NCBI GenBank assembly: GCA_965249685.1
Contig: CBDFMN010000003.1
Location: 3,312,325 to 3,376,324, forward strand
DNA from: RH-AL1 sp965249685
Lineage (GTDB): Bacteria; Pseudomonadota; Alphaproteobacteria; Rhizobiales; Beijerinckiaceae
DNA: 64,000 nt
Direction of reading: 5' to 3'
Shown here: piece by piece, positions 49,606-57,847 of the stretch
Layout: every line of letters begins with the position of its first letter
Numbering within the stretch: position 1 is the first letter of the stretch
Made by a program: the position numbers and the translations under genes
The notes under the pieces: model-generated
Seen by the model: only the letters and a program-made list of their open reading frames with translations
What the model was told of the DNA's origin: nothing
Databases searched by the model: none

Positions 49606-49715
49606 GCGTCCTCCTCCAATCCGAAGCTCGTCCTTCCTATATGGGGCCGGCCCCGGCGGGACGAGCGTCGGAACGCTAAGGCCGTTTCGGGAGGCCGCCA
49701 CTTCGAGAGACCACC

Positions 49716-50936
49716 ATGACAAGCCTGTCGCATCCTGAAGGGCCGAACGCCCCGGCGGTTCCTCCGCTGTCGAGGGCGCTCGGCTTTACCCTCGCCTTCG
49801 CCGCCGGCGTGGTCGTCGCCAACATCTACTACGTGCAACCGCTCGTCGGCCTTATCAGCCGCGACTTCGGGATCCCGGTGGCCTCCGCCGGTATCCTCGT
49901 GACGTTGACCCAGATCGGCTATGCCACGGGGCTTCTCCTGATCGTGCCCCTCGGCGACATCGTCGAGAACCGCCGCCTCATCCTCGGCCTGCTCGTGCTC
50001 CTCGTGGGAGCGCTCGTCGCGGCCGCGCTGGCGCCCAACGCGGGGCTGTTCCTCGCGTCCTGCCTGGCCATCGGGCTCGGCGGTTGCACGGTGCAGGTCA
50101 TCGTGCCGCTTGCCGGACACCTCGCGCCCGACCGATCGCGAGGCCGGGTCGTGGGCAACGTCGTCAGTGGGCTGCTCTTCGGGGTCATGCTGTCGCGGCC
50201 GGTGGCGAGCTTCGTCGCGCACTTCTTCGGCCATCGCAGTATTTTTGCCGTGTCCGCCATAGCCATCGCGGCGCTCGTCCTCCTGCTCTGGCGCGTGTTG
50301 CCCGAGCGGCGACCGCACGGCATGCCCTACCTGCGTGCGCTCGGCTCGCTCGGGCCGCTGTTGGTCCACACCGAGGTCCTGCGCCGCCGCGGCCTCTACC
50401 AGGCTGCGATCTTCGTGGCCTTCAGCCTGTTCTGGACCGCCGTGCCGCTTCTCTTGGAGAGCCCCCGTTTCGGGTTCAGCCAACTCGGCATCGGCGTCTT
50501 TGCCCTCGTGGGTGCGGGAGGTGCCGCCATCTCGCCCTATGCCGGCCGGTGGGCCGACGAGGGCAAGACCGACCTCGTGACCGGCGTCGCGCTCGCGGCG
50601 GCCTGTCTCGCGTGCGTGATCACTCTGGCGGGCGGGTTGCTGACCTCCTGGCCCCTGCTTGGCGTGGCTGCGGTCGTTCTCGACATGGCGGGGGCGGCCA
50701 ACCTGGTGGTGGGCCAGCGGGCCATCTTTACCATCGGTGCGGAGGTGCGGGGCCGCCTCAACGGGCTCTACCTCGCCATGCTGTTCGCCGGCGGCAGCAT
50801 CGGCTCGCTCGCCGCGGGCTTCGCCTACGCGCGGGGCGGATGGACCGCCGTCAGCCTGTTCGGCCTGACCTTTCCGGTCCTGGCACTCATCTATTACGCG
50901 ACGGAAGCGCGTCCCAGCCGGACGGCGAAGGCGTGA
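49716..50936 (+). CDS. MFS transporter, sugar/drug efflux type
   Basis: A 406-residue inner-membrane protein with 12 predicted segments. NIYYVQPLVGLISRDFG near residue 35 and GYATGLLLIVPLGD (near 70, the motif-A loop) are typical of the arabinose-efflux-like MFS branch. A second motif-A copy, GRWADEGKTDLVTG, opens the second half. No local regulator is visible. The ATG at 49716 follows a GAGAG-type site. The substrate is unknown; export is more likely than uptake for this branch. Confidence 0.85.
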   Translation: MTSLSHPEGPNAPAVPPLSRALGFTLAFAAGVVVANIYYVQPLVGLISRDFGIPVASAGILVTLTQIGYATGLLLIVPLGDIVENRRLILGLLVLLVGALVAAALAPNAGLFLASCLAIGLGGCTVQVIVPLAGHLAPDRSRGRVVGNVVSGLLFGVMLSRPVASFVAHFFGHRSIFAVSAIAIAALVLLLWRVLPERRPHGMPYLRALGSLGPLLVHTEVLRRRGLYQAAIFVAFSLFWTAVPLLLESPRFGFSQLGIGVFALVGAGGAAISPYAGRWADEGKTDLVTGVALAAACLACVITLAGGLLTSWPLLGVAAVVLDMAGAANLVVGQRAIFTIGAEVRGRLNGLYLAMLFAGGSIGSLAAGFAYARGGWTAVSLFGLTFPVLALIYYATEARPSRTAKA

Positions 50937-50964
50937 AGCGCGCGGCGACCGTACGGCGGCGAGC

Positions 50965-51426
50965 CTAAAGCCAGCGCGCCGCGGCCGCGTCGTCCGTGGC
51001 CTTGGCGGCCACCCAGTCGCCGGATCGGCCGTCGCGAAAGTGCTCCTTCTTCCAGAACGGCGCGCTTGTCTTCATGTAATCCATGAGGAAGTTGGCCGCC
51101 TCGAAGGCGGCGGTCCGGTGGCGGCTCGCCGTCACCACCAGCACGATAGGCTCGCCGGGCGCAAGGCGACCGTGGCGGTGCACGACCGTCACCCCGCCGA
51201 GCGGCCAGCGCGCTTGCGCGTTTGCGACCACCCGCCCGATCTCCTCTTCCGCCATGCCCGGATAGTGCTCGATCTCGAGCGCGGCCAACGTGCCGTCCTC
51301 GTCCCGGCACAAGCCCGCAAACGTGACGATCGCCCCGAGGTCCGCGCGACCGCGCGTCAGCGCCGCGCTTTCGGCTGCGGCGTCGAATGGTTCCGCCTGC
51401 ACGCGCACCGTCGCGGACGCCATCAT
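50965..51426 (-). CDS. moaE: molybdopterin synthase catalytic subunit
   Basis: A 153-residue enzyme that adds sulfur carried by MoaD to cyclic pyranopterin monophosphate, making molybdopterin. GAIVTFAGLCRDEDG near residue 32, the IEHYPGMAEEEIG segment and the active-site region SAPFWKKEHFRDG with its two lysines are standard. Its ATG overlaps the moaD stop (ATGA). The formate dehydrogenase at the left edge is one enzyme in this window that needs this cofactor. Confidence 0.93.
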   Translation of the reverse strand: MMASATVRVQAEPFDAAAESAALTRGRADLGAIVTFAGLCRDEDGTLAALEIEHYPGMAEEEIGRVVANAQARWPLGGVTVVHRHGRLAPGEPIVLVVTASRHRTAAFEAANFLMDYMKTSAPFWKKEHFRDGRSGDWVAAKATDDAAAARWL

Positions 51427-51674
51427 CCCCCCGTCATCGGTGGGAAGAAGGCGATCTCGCGCGCGCCGGCGATGGCCGCGTCATGCTTGGCATGTGTTCT
51501 GTCGAGCGCTGCGCGGATGGTTCCCGCATTGGCGAAGGCCGCCTCGTAGCCGGCGTCCCGGCCCTTCAACCAGGCGATGAGGTCGCCGACCGTCACGACC
51601 TCGGCAGGCGGGGACAGCACCTCCTCCGTCTTGCCAATGCGCTCGCGCACCCAGGCGAAGTAGACCGCCTTCAT
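51423..51674 (-). CDS. moaD: molybdopterin synthase sulfur-carrier subunit
   Basis: An 83-residue ubiquitin-fold protein ending in Gly-Gly (FFPPMTGG), where the thiocarboxylate is formed. VYFAWVRERIGKTEE at the N-terminus is typical. The ATG at 51674 overlaps the pgsA stop by four bases and its own stop overlaps moaE by four, so pgsA-moaD-moaE are coupled. Confidence 0.92.
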   Translation of the reverse strand: MKAVYFAWVRERIGKTEEVLSPPAEVVTVGDLIAWLKGRDAGYEAAFANAGTIRAALDRTHAKHDAAIAGAREIAFFPPMTGG

Positions 51675-52279
51675 GGGCCGGACTCCGTATCGATGATGTG
51701 GCGGATGCCGGACTTGAGGTAGTCGCCGCCGCTGTAGATCGTCAGCAGGGCCGCGCTCCACAGCATGATGTGGCCGATGAGGGTGTTGCCCGGCAACACC
51801 TTGTCGCCGGCCGGCCCGGCGATGAGGAACCCCAGCGCCACGAGTTGCAGCGTCGTCTTCCATTTGGCGACGCGGCTCACCGGGATCGAGACCTTGAGGT
51901 CCGCGAGAAACTCGCGAAGGCCCGAGACGAGGATCTCGCGACAGAGGATGACGATGGCGGCGGCGATCGAGGCGCCGGCGATCGTTCGGTCCGCCACCAG
52001 CATGAACAGCACGGCGGCGACCAGCAGCTTGTCGGCGATCGGGTCCAGCATCTGGCCCAGCGCCGATTGCTGCGACCACACGCGGGCGAGATAGCCGTCG
52101 AAGAAGTCGGTGATCGCCGCCAGCGCGTAGAGGCCCAGCGCCACCCAGCGCATGGTGTCGACGGCCGGCCAGAAAAGGCAGGCGACGACGACCGGCACAG
52201 CGACAACCCGGCCATAGGTCAGGATGTTCGGCAGGCTCCACGCGTGGCCGCCGCGGCGGGATAGACTGGTCATCGCCAT
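51671..52279 (-). CDS. pgsA: CDP-diacylglycerol-glycerol-3-phosphate 3-phosphatidyltransferase
   Basis: A 202-residue inner-membrane enzyme that makes phosphatidylglycerol phosphate. The CDP-alcohol phosphotransferase motif is complete: Asp58, Asp61, Gly62, Ala65, Arg66, Gly75, Asp79 and Asp83. N-terminal SLPNILTYGRVVAVPVVV starts the first membrane segment; about five or six segments are expected. It follows uvrC by 50 bases. A start at Met3 (52273) is equally possible. Confidence 0.92.
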   Translation of the reverse strand: MAMTSLSRRGGHAWSLPNILTYGRVVAVPVVVACLFWPAVDTMRWVALGLYALAAITDFFDGYLARVWSQQSALGQMLDPIADKLLVAAVLFMLVADRTIAGASIAAAIVILCREILVSGLREFLADLKVSIPVSRVAKWKTTLQLVALGFLIAGPAGDKVLPGNTLIGHIMLWSAALLTIYSGGDYLKSGIRHIIDTESGP

Positions 52280-52329
52280 AGTCTTAGGAACACGCGGGGC
52301 GAAGCGGCGTCAAGCGGGAGCGCCGGGCG

Positions 52330-54390
52330 TCAGCCCGCGCCGTTGCGCTCGTGGAAGAAATCGTAGACGAGCTTCGCCGTGCCCGCGTTGATGCCGGGTA
52401 CCTTCTCCAGGTCGGACAGCGCCGCGCGGGACAGCGCCTTCGCCGTGCCGAAGGCGTGCAGCAGGGCACGCTTGCGGGCGGGACCGATGCCGCCGATGTC
52501 GTCGAGCGGACTGCGGGTGAAATCCTTCTTCCGCCGCGCGCGGTGGGTGCCGATGGCGAAGCGATGCGCCTCGTCGCGCAGCCGCTGCACGAAATAGAGC
52601 GCAGGGTCGCGCGGCGACAGGCGGAATGGCTCCTTGCCATCGACGAAGAAACTTTCGCGGCCCGCGTCGCGGTCGCGGCCCTTGGCGATGCCGGCGACCG
52701 CCACGTCGCTGATGCCAAGTTCGTCGAGGATTTGCTTGGTTGCGTTGAACTGGCCGAGGCCGCCGTCGATGAGGATCAGGTCTGGCCGCGTCGGGAAGGC
52801 GTCCGGGTCGGGAGCCGTGCCCTCGTCGGCCACCGGAGCCTCGTCGGGCGCCTCCTTCTGCAGCCGGTTGAACCGGCGGCGCAGCACCTCGCGCATCATC
52901 CCGAAATCGTCGCCGGGCGTCACCTCGCCATCCTTGATGTTGAAGGTGCGGTAATGCGTCTTCATGAAGCCGGTCGGCCCGGCCACGACCATGCCGCCGA
53001 CCGCGTGCGTGCCCATGATGTGCGAGTTGTCGTAGACTTCGACGCGGCGAATGGTGCGCCCAAGGCCGAAGGCCTCGGCGAGGGCAGCCAGCAGCTTCTC
53101 CTGCGAGGCGGTCTCGGCCAGCTTGCGGCCGAGCGTCTCGCGTCCATTATGGGCCGCCGCTTTGACGAGTTCGCATTTCTCGCCGCGCTGCGGCACGGCG
53201 ATCTCGAGCTTTGCGCCATGCCGTTCGCAGAGCGCCGTCTCCAGCAGGGCGCGGCTCTCGACCTCGTGCGAGAGCAGCACCAGCCGCGGCGGCGGGCGCT
53301 CCTCGTAGAACTGGGCGAGAAAGGCGTCGAGAACCTCGCCCGGCGTCAGGCTTCGGTCGGCCTTGGGGTAATAGGCGCGGTTACCCCAGTTCTGATAGGT
53401 CCGGAAGAAGAACACCTCGATGCAGAACTGGCCGCCCTGCTCGACGACGGCAAAGACGTCCGCCTCTTCGACGGTCTTGGGGTTGATTCCCTGCGCGCCC
53501 TGGATCGCCGACAGCGCGGCGATGCGGTCGCGCAGGCGGGCGGCGCGCTCGAATTCGAGACCCTCGGACGCCTGTGTCATCTCCCTCGCCAGCAGGTCGC
53601 GCACCGCGCGGCTCTTGCCGGAGAGGAAGTCGCGCGTGTCACTCACCAGTTCGGCGTAGTCGGCGTGGCTGATCTCGCCCGTGCAGGGTGCCGCGCATCG
53701 TTTGATCTGGTGCAGCAGGCAGGGACGCGTGCGGTTCTCGTAATAGCTGTCGCTGCAGGAGCGCAGCAGGAAGGCCCGCTCGAGCGCGTTGAGTGTCCGG
53801 TTGACCGCCCAGACGCTCGCGAAAGGGCCGAAATAATCGCCTTTGCGGGTTCGCGCGCCGCGGTGCTTGGTGATCTGCGGCGCGTCGTGATCGCCGGTGA
53901 GCAAGATGTAGGGAAACGACTTGTCGTCCCGCATCAGCACGTTGAAGCGCGGCTTCATCTGCTTGATGTAGTTGGTCTCGAGCAGCAGCGCGTCCGTCTC
54001 CGTCGCGGTGGAGACGAAGACCATCGACACCGTCAGCGAGATCATCCGCGCGATGCGGTTGGTGTGGCCGGCCGGCCGCATGTAGCTGGCGATGCGTTTC
54101 CTCACGCTCTTCGCCTTGCCGACGTACAGCACCTCGCCGTCGGTGCCGATCATGCGGTAGACGCCGGGGCCCTTGGGCGCGTGTTTCCAGTGAGAACGGA
54201 TGGCGGCCGCGCCGAGCTTGACCGAGGCGGGCGCCGCCTCGTCCTCGCTGGTGAAGTCGAGCGGCGGGAGTTCGGCGTCCTCGTCCGTGTCGGCCGCGCC
54301 CGGGGCGCCGTCCGCCTGGAGAAGCTGCGATTGGGGTTCGGGCAGGGGATCGCGGGAGCCGTGGAGAAGGCCGGCCGGGGAACGTGTCAT
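52330..54390 (-). CDS. uvrC: excinuclease ABC subunit C
   Basis: A 686-residue nucleotide-excision-repair nuclease that makes both incisions. The GIY-YIG domain for the 3' cut is near residues 70-150 (GVYRMIGTDGEVLYVGKAKSVRKRI). A UvrB-interacting UVR segment follows near 260, then the RNase H-like domain for the 5' cut (VEVYDNSHIMGTHAVGGMVV, DLILIDGGLGQ). A helix-hairpin-helix pair is near the C-terminus (DIGGIGPARKRALLHAFGT, PGINAGTAKLVYDFFHE). The first 60 residues are a variable acidic extension, so the start may be later. It leads the uvrC-pgsA-moaD-moaE block. Confidence 0.95.
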   Translation of the reverse strand: MTRSPAGLLHGSRDPLPEPQSQLLQADGAPGAADTDEDAELPPLDFTSEDEAAPASVKLGAAAIRSHWKHAPKGPGVYRMIGTDGEVLYVGKAKSVRKRIASYMRPAGHTNRIARMISLTVSMVFVSTATETDALLLETNYIKQMKPRFNVLMRDDKSFPYILLTGDHDAPQITKHRGARTRKGDYFGPFASVWAVNRTLNALERAFLLRSCSDSYYENRTRPCLLHQIKRCAAPCTGEISHADYAELVSDTRDFLSGKSRAVRDLLAREMTQASEGLEFERAARLRDRIAALSAIQGAQGINPKTVEEADVFAVVEQGGQFCIEVFFFRTYQNWGNRAYYPKADRSLTPGEVLDAFLAQFYEERPPPRLVLLSHEVESRALLETALCERHGAKLEIAVPQRGEKCELVKAAAHNGRETLGRKLAETASQEKLLAALAEAFGLGRTIRRVEVYDNSHIMGTHAVGGMVVAGPTGFMKTHYRTFNIKDGEVTPGDDFGMMREVLRRRFNRLQKEAPDEAPVADEGTAPDPDAFPTRPDLILIDGGLGQFNATKQILDELGISDVAVAGIAKGRDRDAGRESFFVDGKEPFRLSPRDPALYFVQRLRDEAHRFAIGTHRARRKKDFTRSPLDDIGGIGPARKRALLHAFGTAKALSRAALSDLEKVPGINAGTAKLVYDFFHERNGAG

Positions 54391-54642
54391 CCGACGGGTT
54401 TAGTGCGCGTTCGCGGCGGTGCAAAGGCGGCTGTCCGGCTCCTATTGACGCTCTCCTCCAGCGGAGGAAGCGGCCGGCCGCGCGGTTCTCGGCAGGTGTG
54501 GCACGGAGAGCGCTAAAAACGGCATCTCGGCCGTTGCGGCCACCTCGCCGGCTCTGTAATCCTCCGGGAAAGGCGAGCGGCCGCCTGACCTTGCCATCCC
54601 ATCCATGCCGCGCCCCCGGCCCCGTCTAGCCAAGGATCCCCC

Positions 54643-55059
54643 ATGAAGACGTCCTCTTTCGGCGCCATGATCGGCCTCGCGCTGGCGGCGATCGGTCTCA
54701 GTTCGGTCGCGCGGGCCGATCCCGTGGGCGAGTGGCGGGTCGCCGACGGCACGGCCACCATCCGCATCAAGAAGTGCGGCCCCAACTTCTGCGGCTTCGT
54801 CGCCAGCGCCACCACGCCAGGCAAGGACATCCGCAACCCAGACCCCTCCAAGCGCGACCGCAACACGATTGGTATCGAGGTCCTGTTCAACCTCAAGGGC
54901 GCGCCCGACAACACCTTCACGGGCGAGACTTATAACGCCGACGATGGACAGATCTATATTGCGACCCTGACGCCCATGGGCCCGTCCATGCAGATCAAGG
55001 GTTGCGTCCCCAACGGGGGCGCCTGCGGTTCCGAGACCTGGACGCTCGTCCGCAAGTAA
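54643..55059 (+). CDS. DUF2147 domain exported protein
   Basis: A 138-residue periplasmic protein with a signal peptide (cleavage after SVARA, near residue 25). A lipocalin-like DUF2147 domain follows: DPVGEWRVADGTATIRIKKCG, NFCGFVAS, and the C-terminal CVPNGGACGSETWTL. Four cysteines could form disulfides. The function is unknown; such proteins are common in alphaproteobacteria. It stands alone between uvrC and prs, with about 250 bases of featureless sequence upstream. Confidence 0.82.
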   Translation: MKTSSFGAMIGLALAAIGLSSVARADPVGEWRVADGTATIRIKKCGPNFCGFVASATTPGKDIRNPDPSKRDRNTIGIEVLFNLKGAPDNTFTGETYNADDGQIYIATLTPMGPSMQIKGCVPNGGACGSETWTLVRK

Positions 55060-55176
55060 CGCCCGGGCGTAACCTTAAAGCATCGCGGCCGGGCGCAAGA
55101 CCGCGCCGCCGTTGTTCCAACCTGTCATCGCTGCTACACGCGGCGGTGGGCAGACCTCGCGCAGGCGGCAGTCGTA

Positions 55177-56109
55177 ATGAAGATATTGGCGGGCAATTCC
55201 AATCGCGCCCTGACCGAAGCGATCGCCGCCTACCTCGGGGTTCCCCTCACCAAATGCCAGGTTCGGCGGTTCGCCGACATGGAGGTCTTCGTCGAGATCC
55301 AGGAGAACGTCCGCGGACAGGACGTGTTCATCATCCAATCGACCTCGTTCCCGGCGAACGACCACCTGATGGAAGTCCTCATCATGACCGACGCGTGCAG
55401 CCGCGCGTCGGCCAAGCGCATCACCGCGGTCATTCCCTATTTTGGCTATGCCCGGCAGGACCGCAAGGCCGGCCCGCGCACGCCGATCTCGGCCAAGCTC
55501 GTCGCCAACATGATCACCCACGCCGGCGCGGACCGGGTGCTGACCGTCGACCTCCACGCCGGGCAGATCCAAGGTTTCTTCGACATCCCGACGGACAACC
55601 TGTTCTCCGCGCCGGTGCTGGTCCGCGACATCAGGGAAAAGTGCAACATCCGCAACGTCATGGTGATTTCGCCCGACGTCGGTGGCGTGGTGCGCGCTCG
55701 CGCGATGGCGAAACGGATCGACGCCCCGCTCGCCATCATCGACAAGCGCCGCGAGCGCGCCGGCGAATCGGAGGTGATGAACATCATCGGCGACGTGACG
55801 GGCAAGGACTGCCTCCTCGTCGATGACATCGTCGATTCCGGCGGCACGCTCTGCAACGCGGCCGACGCGCTGCTGGCCAGCGGCGCCAGGGAGGTCTCAG
55901 CTTACATCACGCACGGTGTGCTCTCCGGCGGCGCGGTCGCGCGCATCAGCGCCTCGCGGCTGAAGGAGCTGGTGATGACGGACACGATCCAACCGACGGA
56001 GGCGGTCCGCGTCTCGCGCAACATCCGCGTGATCTCCATCGCCCCCCTCATCGGCGAGGCCATCGCCCGGACCGCCAAGGAGGAAAGCGTCTCCAGCCTG
56101 TTCGATTGA
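55177..56109 (+). CDS. prs: ribose-phosphate pyrophosphokinase
   Basis: A 310-residue enzyme making PRPP from ribose-5-phosphate and ATP, for nucleotide, histidine and tryptophan synthesis. Landmarks are GNSNRALTEAIA at the N-terminus, FGYARQDRKAGPRTPISAKL, the DLHAGQIQGFFDIPTDNL divalent-metal segment and the PRPP loop LLVDDIVDSGGTLC. All are standard class I. The ATG at 55177 follows a weak ribosome site. A GTG-started membrane-protein gene follows 40 bases later and may share its transcript. Confidence 0.96.
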   Translation: MKILAGNSNRALTEAIAAYLGVPLTKCQVRRFADMEVFVEIQENVRGQDVFIIQSTSFPANDHLMEVLIMTDACSRASAKRITAVIPYFGYARQDRKAGPRTPISAKLVANMITHAGADRVLTVDLHAGQIQGFFDIPTDNLFSAPVLVRDIREKCNIRNVMVISPDVGGVVRARAMAKRIDAPLAIIDKRRERAGESEVMNIIGDVTGKDCLLVDDIVDSGGTLCNAADALLASGAREVSAYITHGVLSGGAVARISASRLKELVMTDTIQPTEAVRVSRNIRVISIAPLIGEAIARTAKEESVSSLFD

Positions 56110-56149
56110 GGCGTTCGCCTCGACCGGAACGCGCCGCATCGGACCCGCC

Positions 56150-56929
56150 GTGGACCTGCTCTTCATCAAGCTGACGCTGACGCCCCTCCTCATGGCCGCT
56201 GTCTCGCTGGCCTCGCGGCGGTGGGGCGGTGCGGTCGGCGGGCTGATCGCCGGCCTGCCGCTGACGGCCGCGCCCGTTTCGGTCTACCTCACGATCGAGC
56301 AGGGTCCCGCCTTTGCCGCGGTCATGGCCGCGAGCGCAATCGGCGGCATAGGGGCGGTGACGCTCTCCTACCTCGTCTATATCGGGGCAAGCCGCCGCTG
56401 GTCCCTCGCCGCGACGGTGGGTTTGACGGTCGCCGCCTATCTCGCCGCCTCGGCTCTGCTGCGCATCCTGGACCTGCCGCTGGGCTTCGTCCTGGTGCTG
56501 GACGGCGTGCTGGTGGCGGCCGTCCTGGCGCGTCCGCCGCCGGCGACGCCCGTCTCGGCTCGTGCGGCCTCGGCCGTCTGGGACCTGCCCGCGCGGGTGC
56601 TCGTCTCGACGGGCATGGTGCTGGTCATCACCTTCTGCGCCCACCTGATCGGACCGCGCTACAGCGGGCTACTGTCGACCGTGCCGATGATCGGCTGGCC
56701 GCTGATCGTCTTCGCGCACCGGCAGCAGGGCAGGGCCGAAGCGGTGGTCGTGGCGCTCGGCATCAGCCGCGGGACGCTCGGCCTCGTCGCCTTCTACCTC
56801 GTCGTCGCCCTGCTTCTGCCCCGCGCCGCCGCGCTCTCGACCTTCGTCATGGCGCTCGCCGTCTCGCTGGCGGTGACCGGCGGCTGGGTGTGGCGGCGGC
56901 GTTGGGTTCCACGGCTGGTGCCGCGATAG
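56150..56929 (+). CDS. hypothetical integral membrane protein
   Basis: A 259-residue protein with about eight hydrophobic segments spread along its length and short loops, beginning LLFIKLTLTPLLMAAVSLA and containing GGLIAGLPLTAAPVSVYL near residue 34. It resembles uncharacterised conserved membrane proteins of proteobacteria; I cannot name a family. The start is a GTG at 56150 and the end carries a basic cytoplasmic tail. It is probably co-transcribed with prs and converges with the msrQ-like gene. Confidence 0.7.
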   Translation: MDLLFIKLTLTPLLMAAVSLASRRWGGAVGGLIAGLPLTAAPVSVYLTIEQGPAFAAVMAASAIGGIGAVTLSYLVYIGASRRWSLAATVGLTVAAYLAASALLRILDLPLGFVLVLDGVLVAAVLARPPPATPVSARAASAVWDLPARVLVSTGMVLVITFCAHLIGPRYSGLLSTVPMIGWPLIVFAHRQQGRAEAVVVALGISRGTLGLVAFYLVVALLLPRAAALSTFVMALAVSLAVTGGWVWRRRWVPRLVPR

Positions 56930-56940
56930 ATTGCGCGCTT

Positions 56941-57801
56941 TCAGGAGGAGGCGAAAGCCTCCGGTCCCCGCGCCGCGATGCGCGGCTTGGCGAAGAGCGG
57001 ACGCGCCGCCCGCGCCGCCAGCAGCGCGGCACCAGCCGCCAGCACGTACCAGGCCGGCCTGATCGTATAGGAGAAGTCGAGGTTCGCCCCCAAGATGAGG
57101 TCGAGGGGCGCGCCGGTCTTCGTCGCGTACCACGCCGCCTCGGCGAGCGCGGTCAGTGCGGCGGCAGCGAGCGCGACCGCCGCGATGGCACCGTGACCAA
57201 GGTCGCCGCGCCAGCGCTTGGTGAGGCGCGCGAGGCCCAGCACCCCGACGATGCCGGCCAGGATGAAGGGCTGCGTCTCGTCCAGCTTCGACTGCATGAA
57301 GAAATGCACGACGGCGAGCGCCACGATCGCGTAGACCGCGCGGTGGAGCAGCGTCCACCGCGGTGCGCCGAGCCGGCGCACCATGCCGTCCGTCGATGTG
57401 GCGCCGAGCGCTGCCAGCCCGAGCAGGCCGACGAAGCCGATGAGCAGGTAGATGCGGGTGAGGATCGCCCAGGCGATCTTGCCCGCGTCGAAATGCTGGT
57501 CGTAGATGTAGAGCGCGAAGTGCAGGCCGGCATAGCCGAGCGCTGCGAGGCCGATCATCCGACGCACGCCAGCGAGCTTGGCATTGCGCGAGGCGACACG
57601 CAGCGGCGTCACGGCCAGACCGACCAGCAGGATGCGGATCGCCCACAGGCCGGCCTGATGGATGGCCTCCGTCGTCGGCCGCGAGCCGAGCCAGCCTTGC
57701 GCCGCCTCGACCGCGATCCAGGCGGCGGGGAGAAGCGCCAGGACGAAGACGGAGGCCCGCAGGGCGGCGAAGCGTCCGGTTCGGTCTGTCCAGGGCAGCA
57801 T
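56941..57801 (-). CDS. msrQ: MsrQ-like heme-binding membrane subunit (ferric-reductase domain)
   Basis: A 286-residue protein with six or more membrane segments of the ferric reductase-like domain, as in MsrQ, which passes electrons to the periplasmic methionine sulfoxide reductase MsrP. Candidate heme histidines are in YAGLHFALYIYDQHF (about residue 92), TLLHRAVYAIVALAVVHFF (about 150-165) and the segments between. It is longer than E. coli MsrQ, with an extra C-terminal membrane segment. No msrP gene is next to it, so the name rests on family resemblance. Confidence 0.72.
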   Translation of the reverse strand: MLPWTDRTGRFAALRASVFVLALLPAAWIAVEAAQGWLGSRPTTEAIHQAGLWAIRILLVGLAVTPLRVASRNAKLAGVRRMIGLAALGYAGLHFALYIYDQHFDAGKIAWAILTRIYLLIGFVGLLGLAALGATSTDGMVRRLGAPRWTLLHRAVYAIVALAVVHFFMQSKLDETQPFILAGIVGVLGLARLTKRWRGDLGHGAIAAVALAAAALTALAEAAWYATKTGAPLDLILGANLDFSYTIRPAWYVLAAGAALLAARAARPLFAKPRIAARGPEAFASS

Positions 57802-57847
57802 GGCGAGAACTCCAGAGAGCGGTGGCGAGGGCGGCGTGCCGCCAGGG

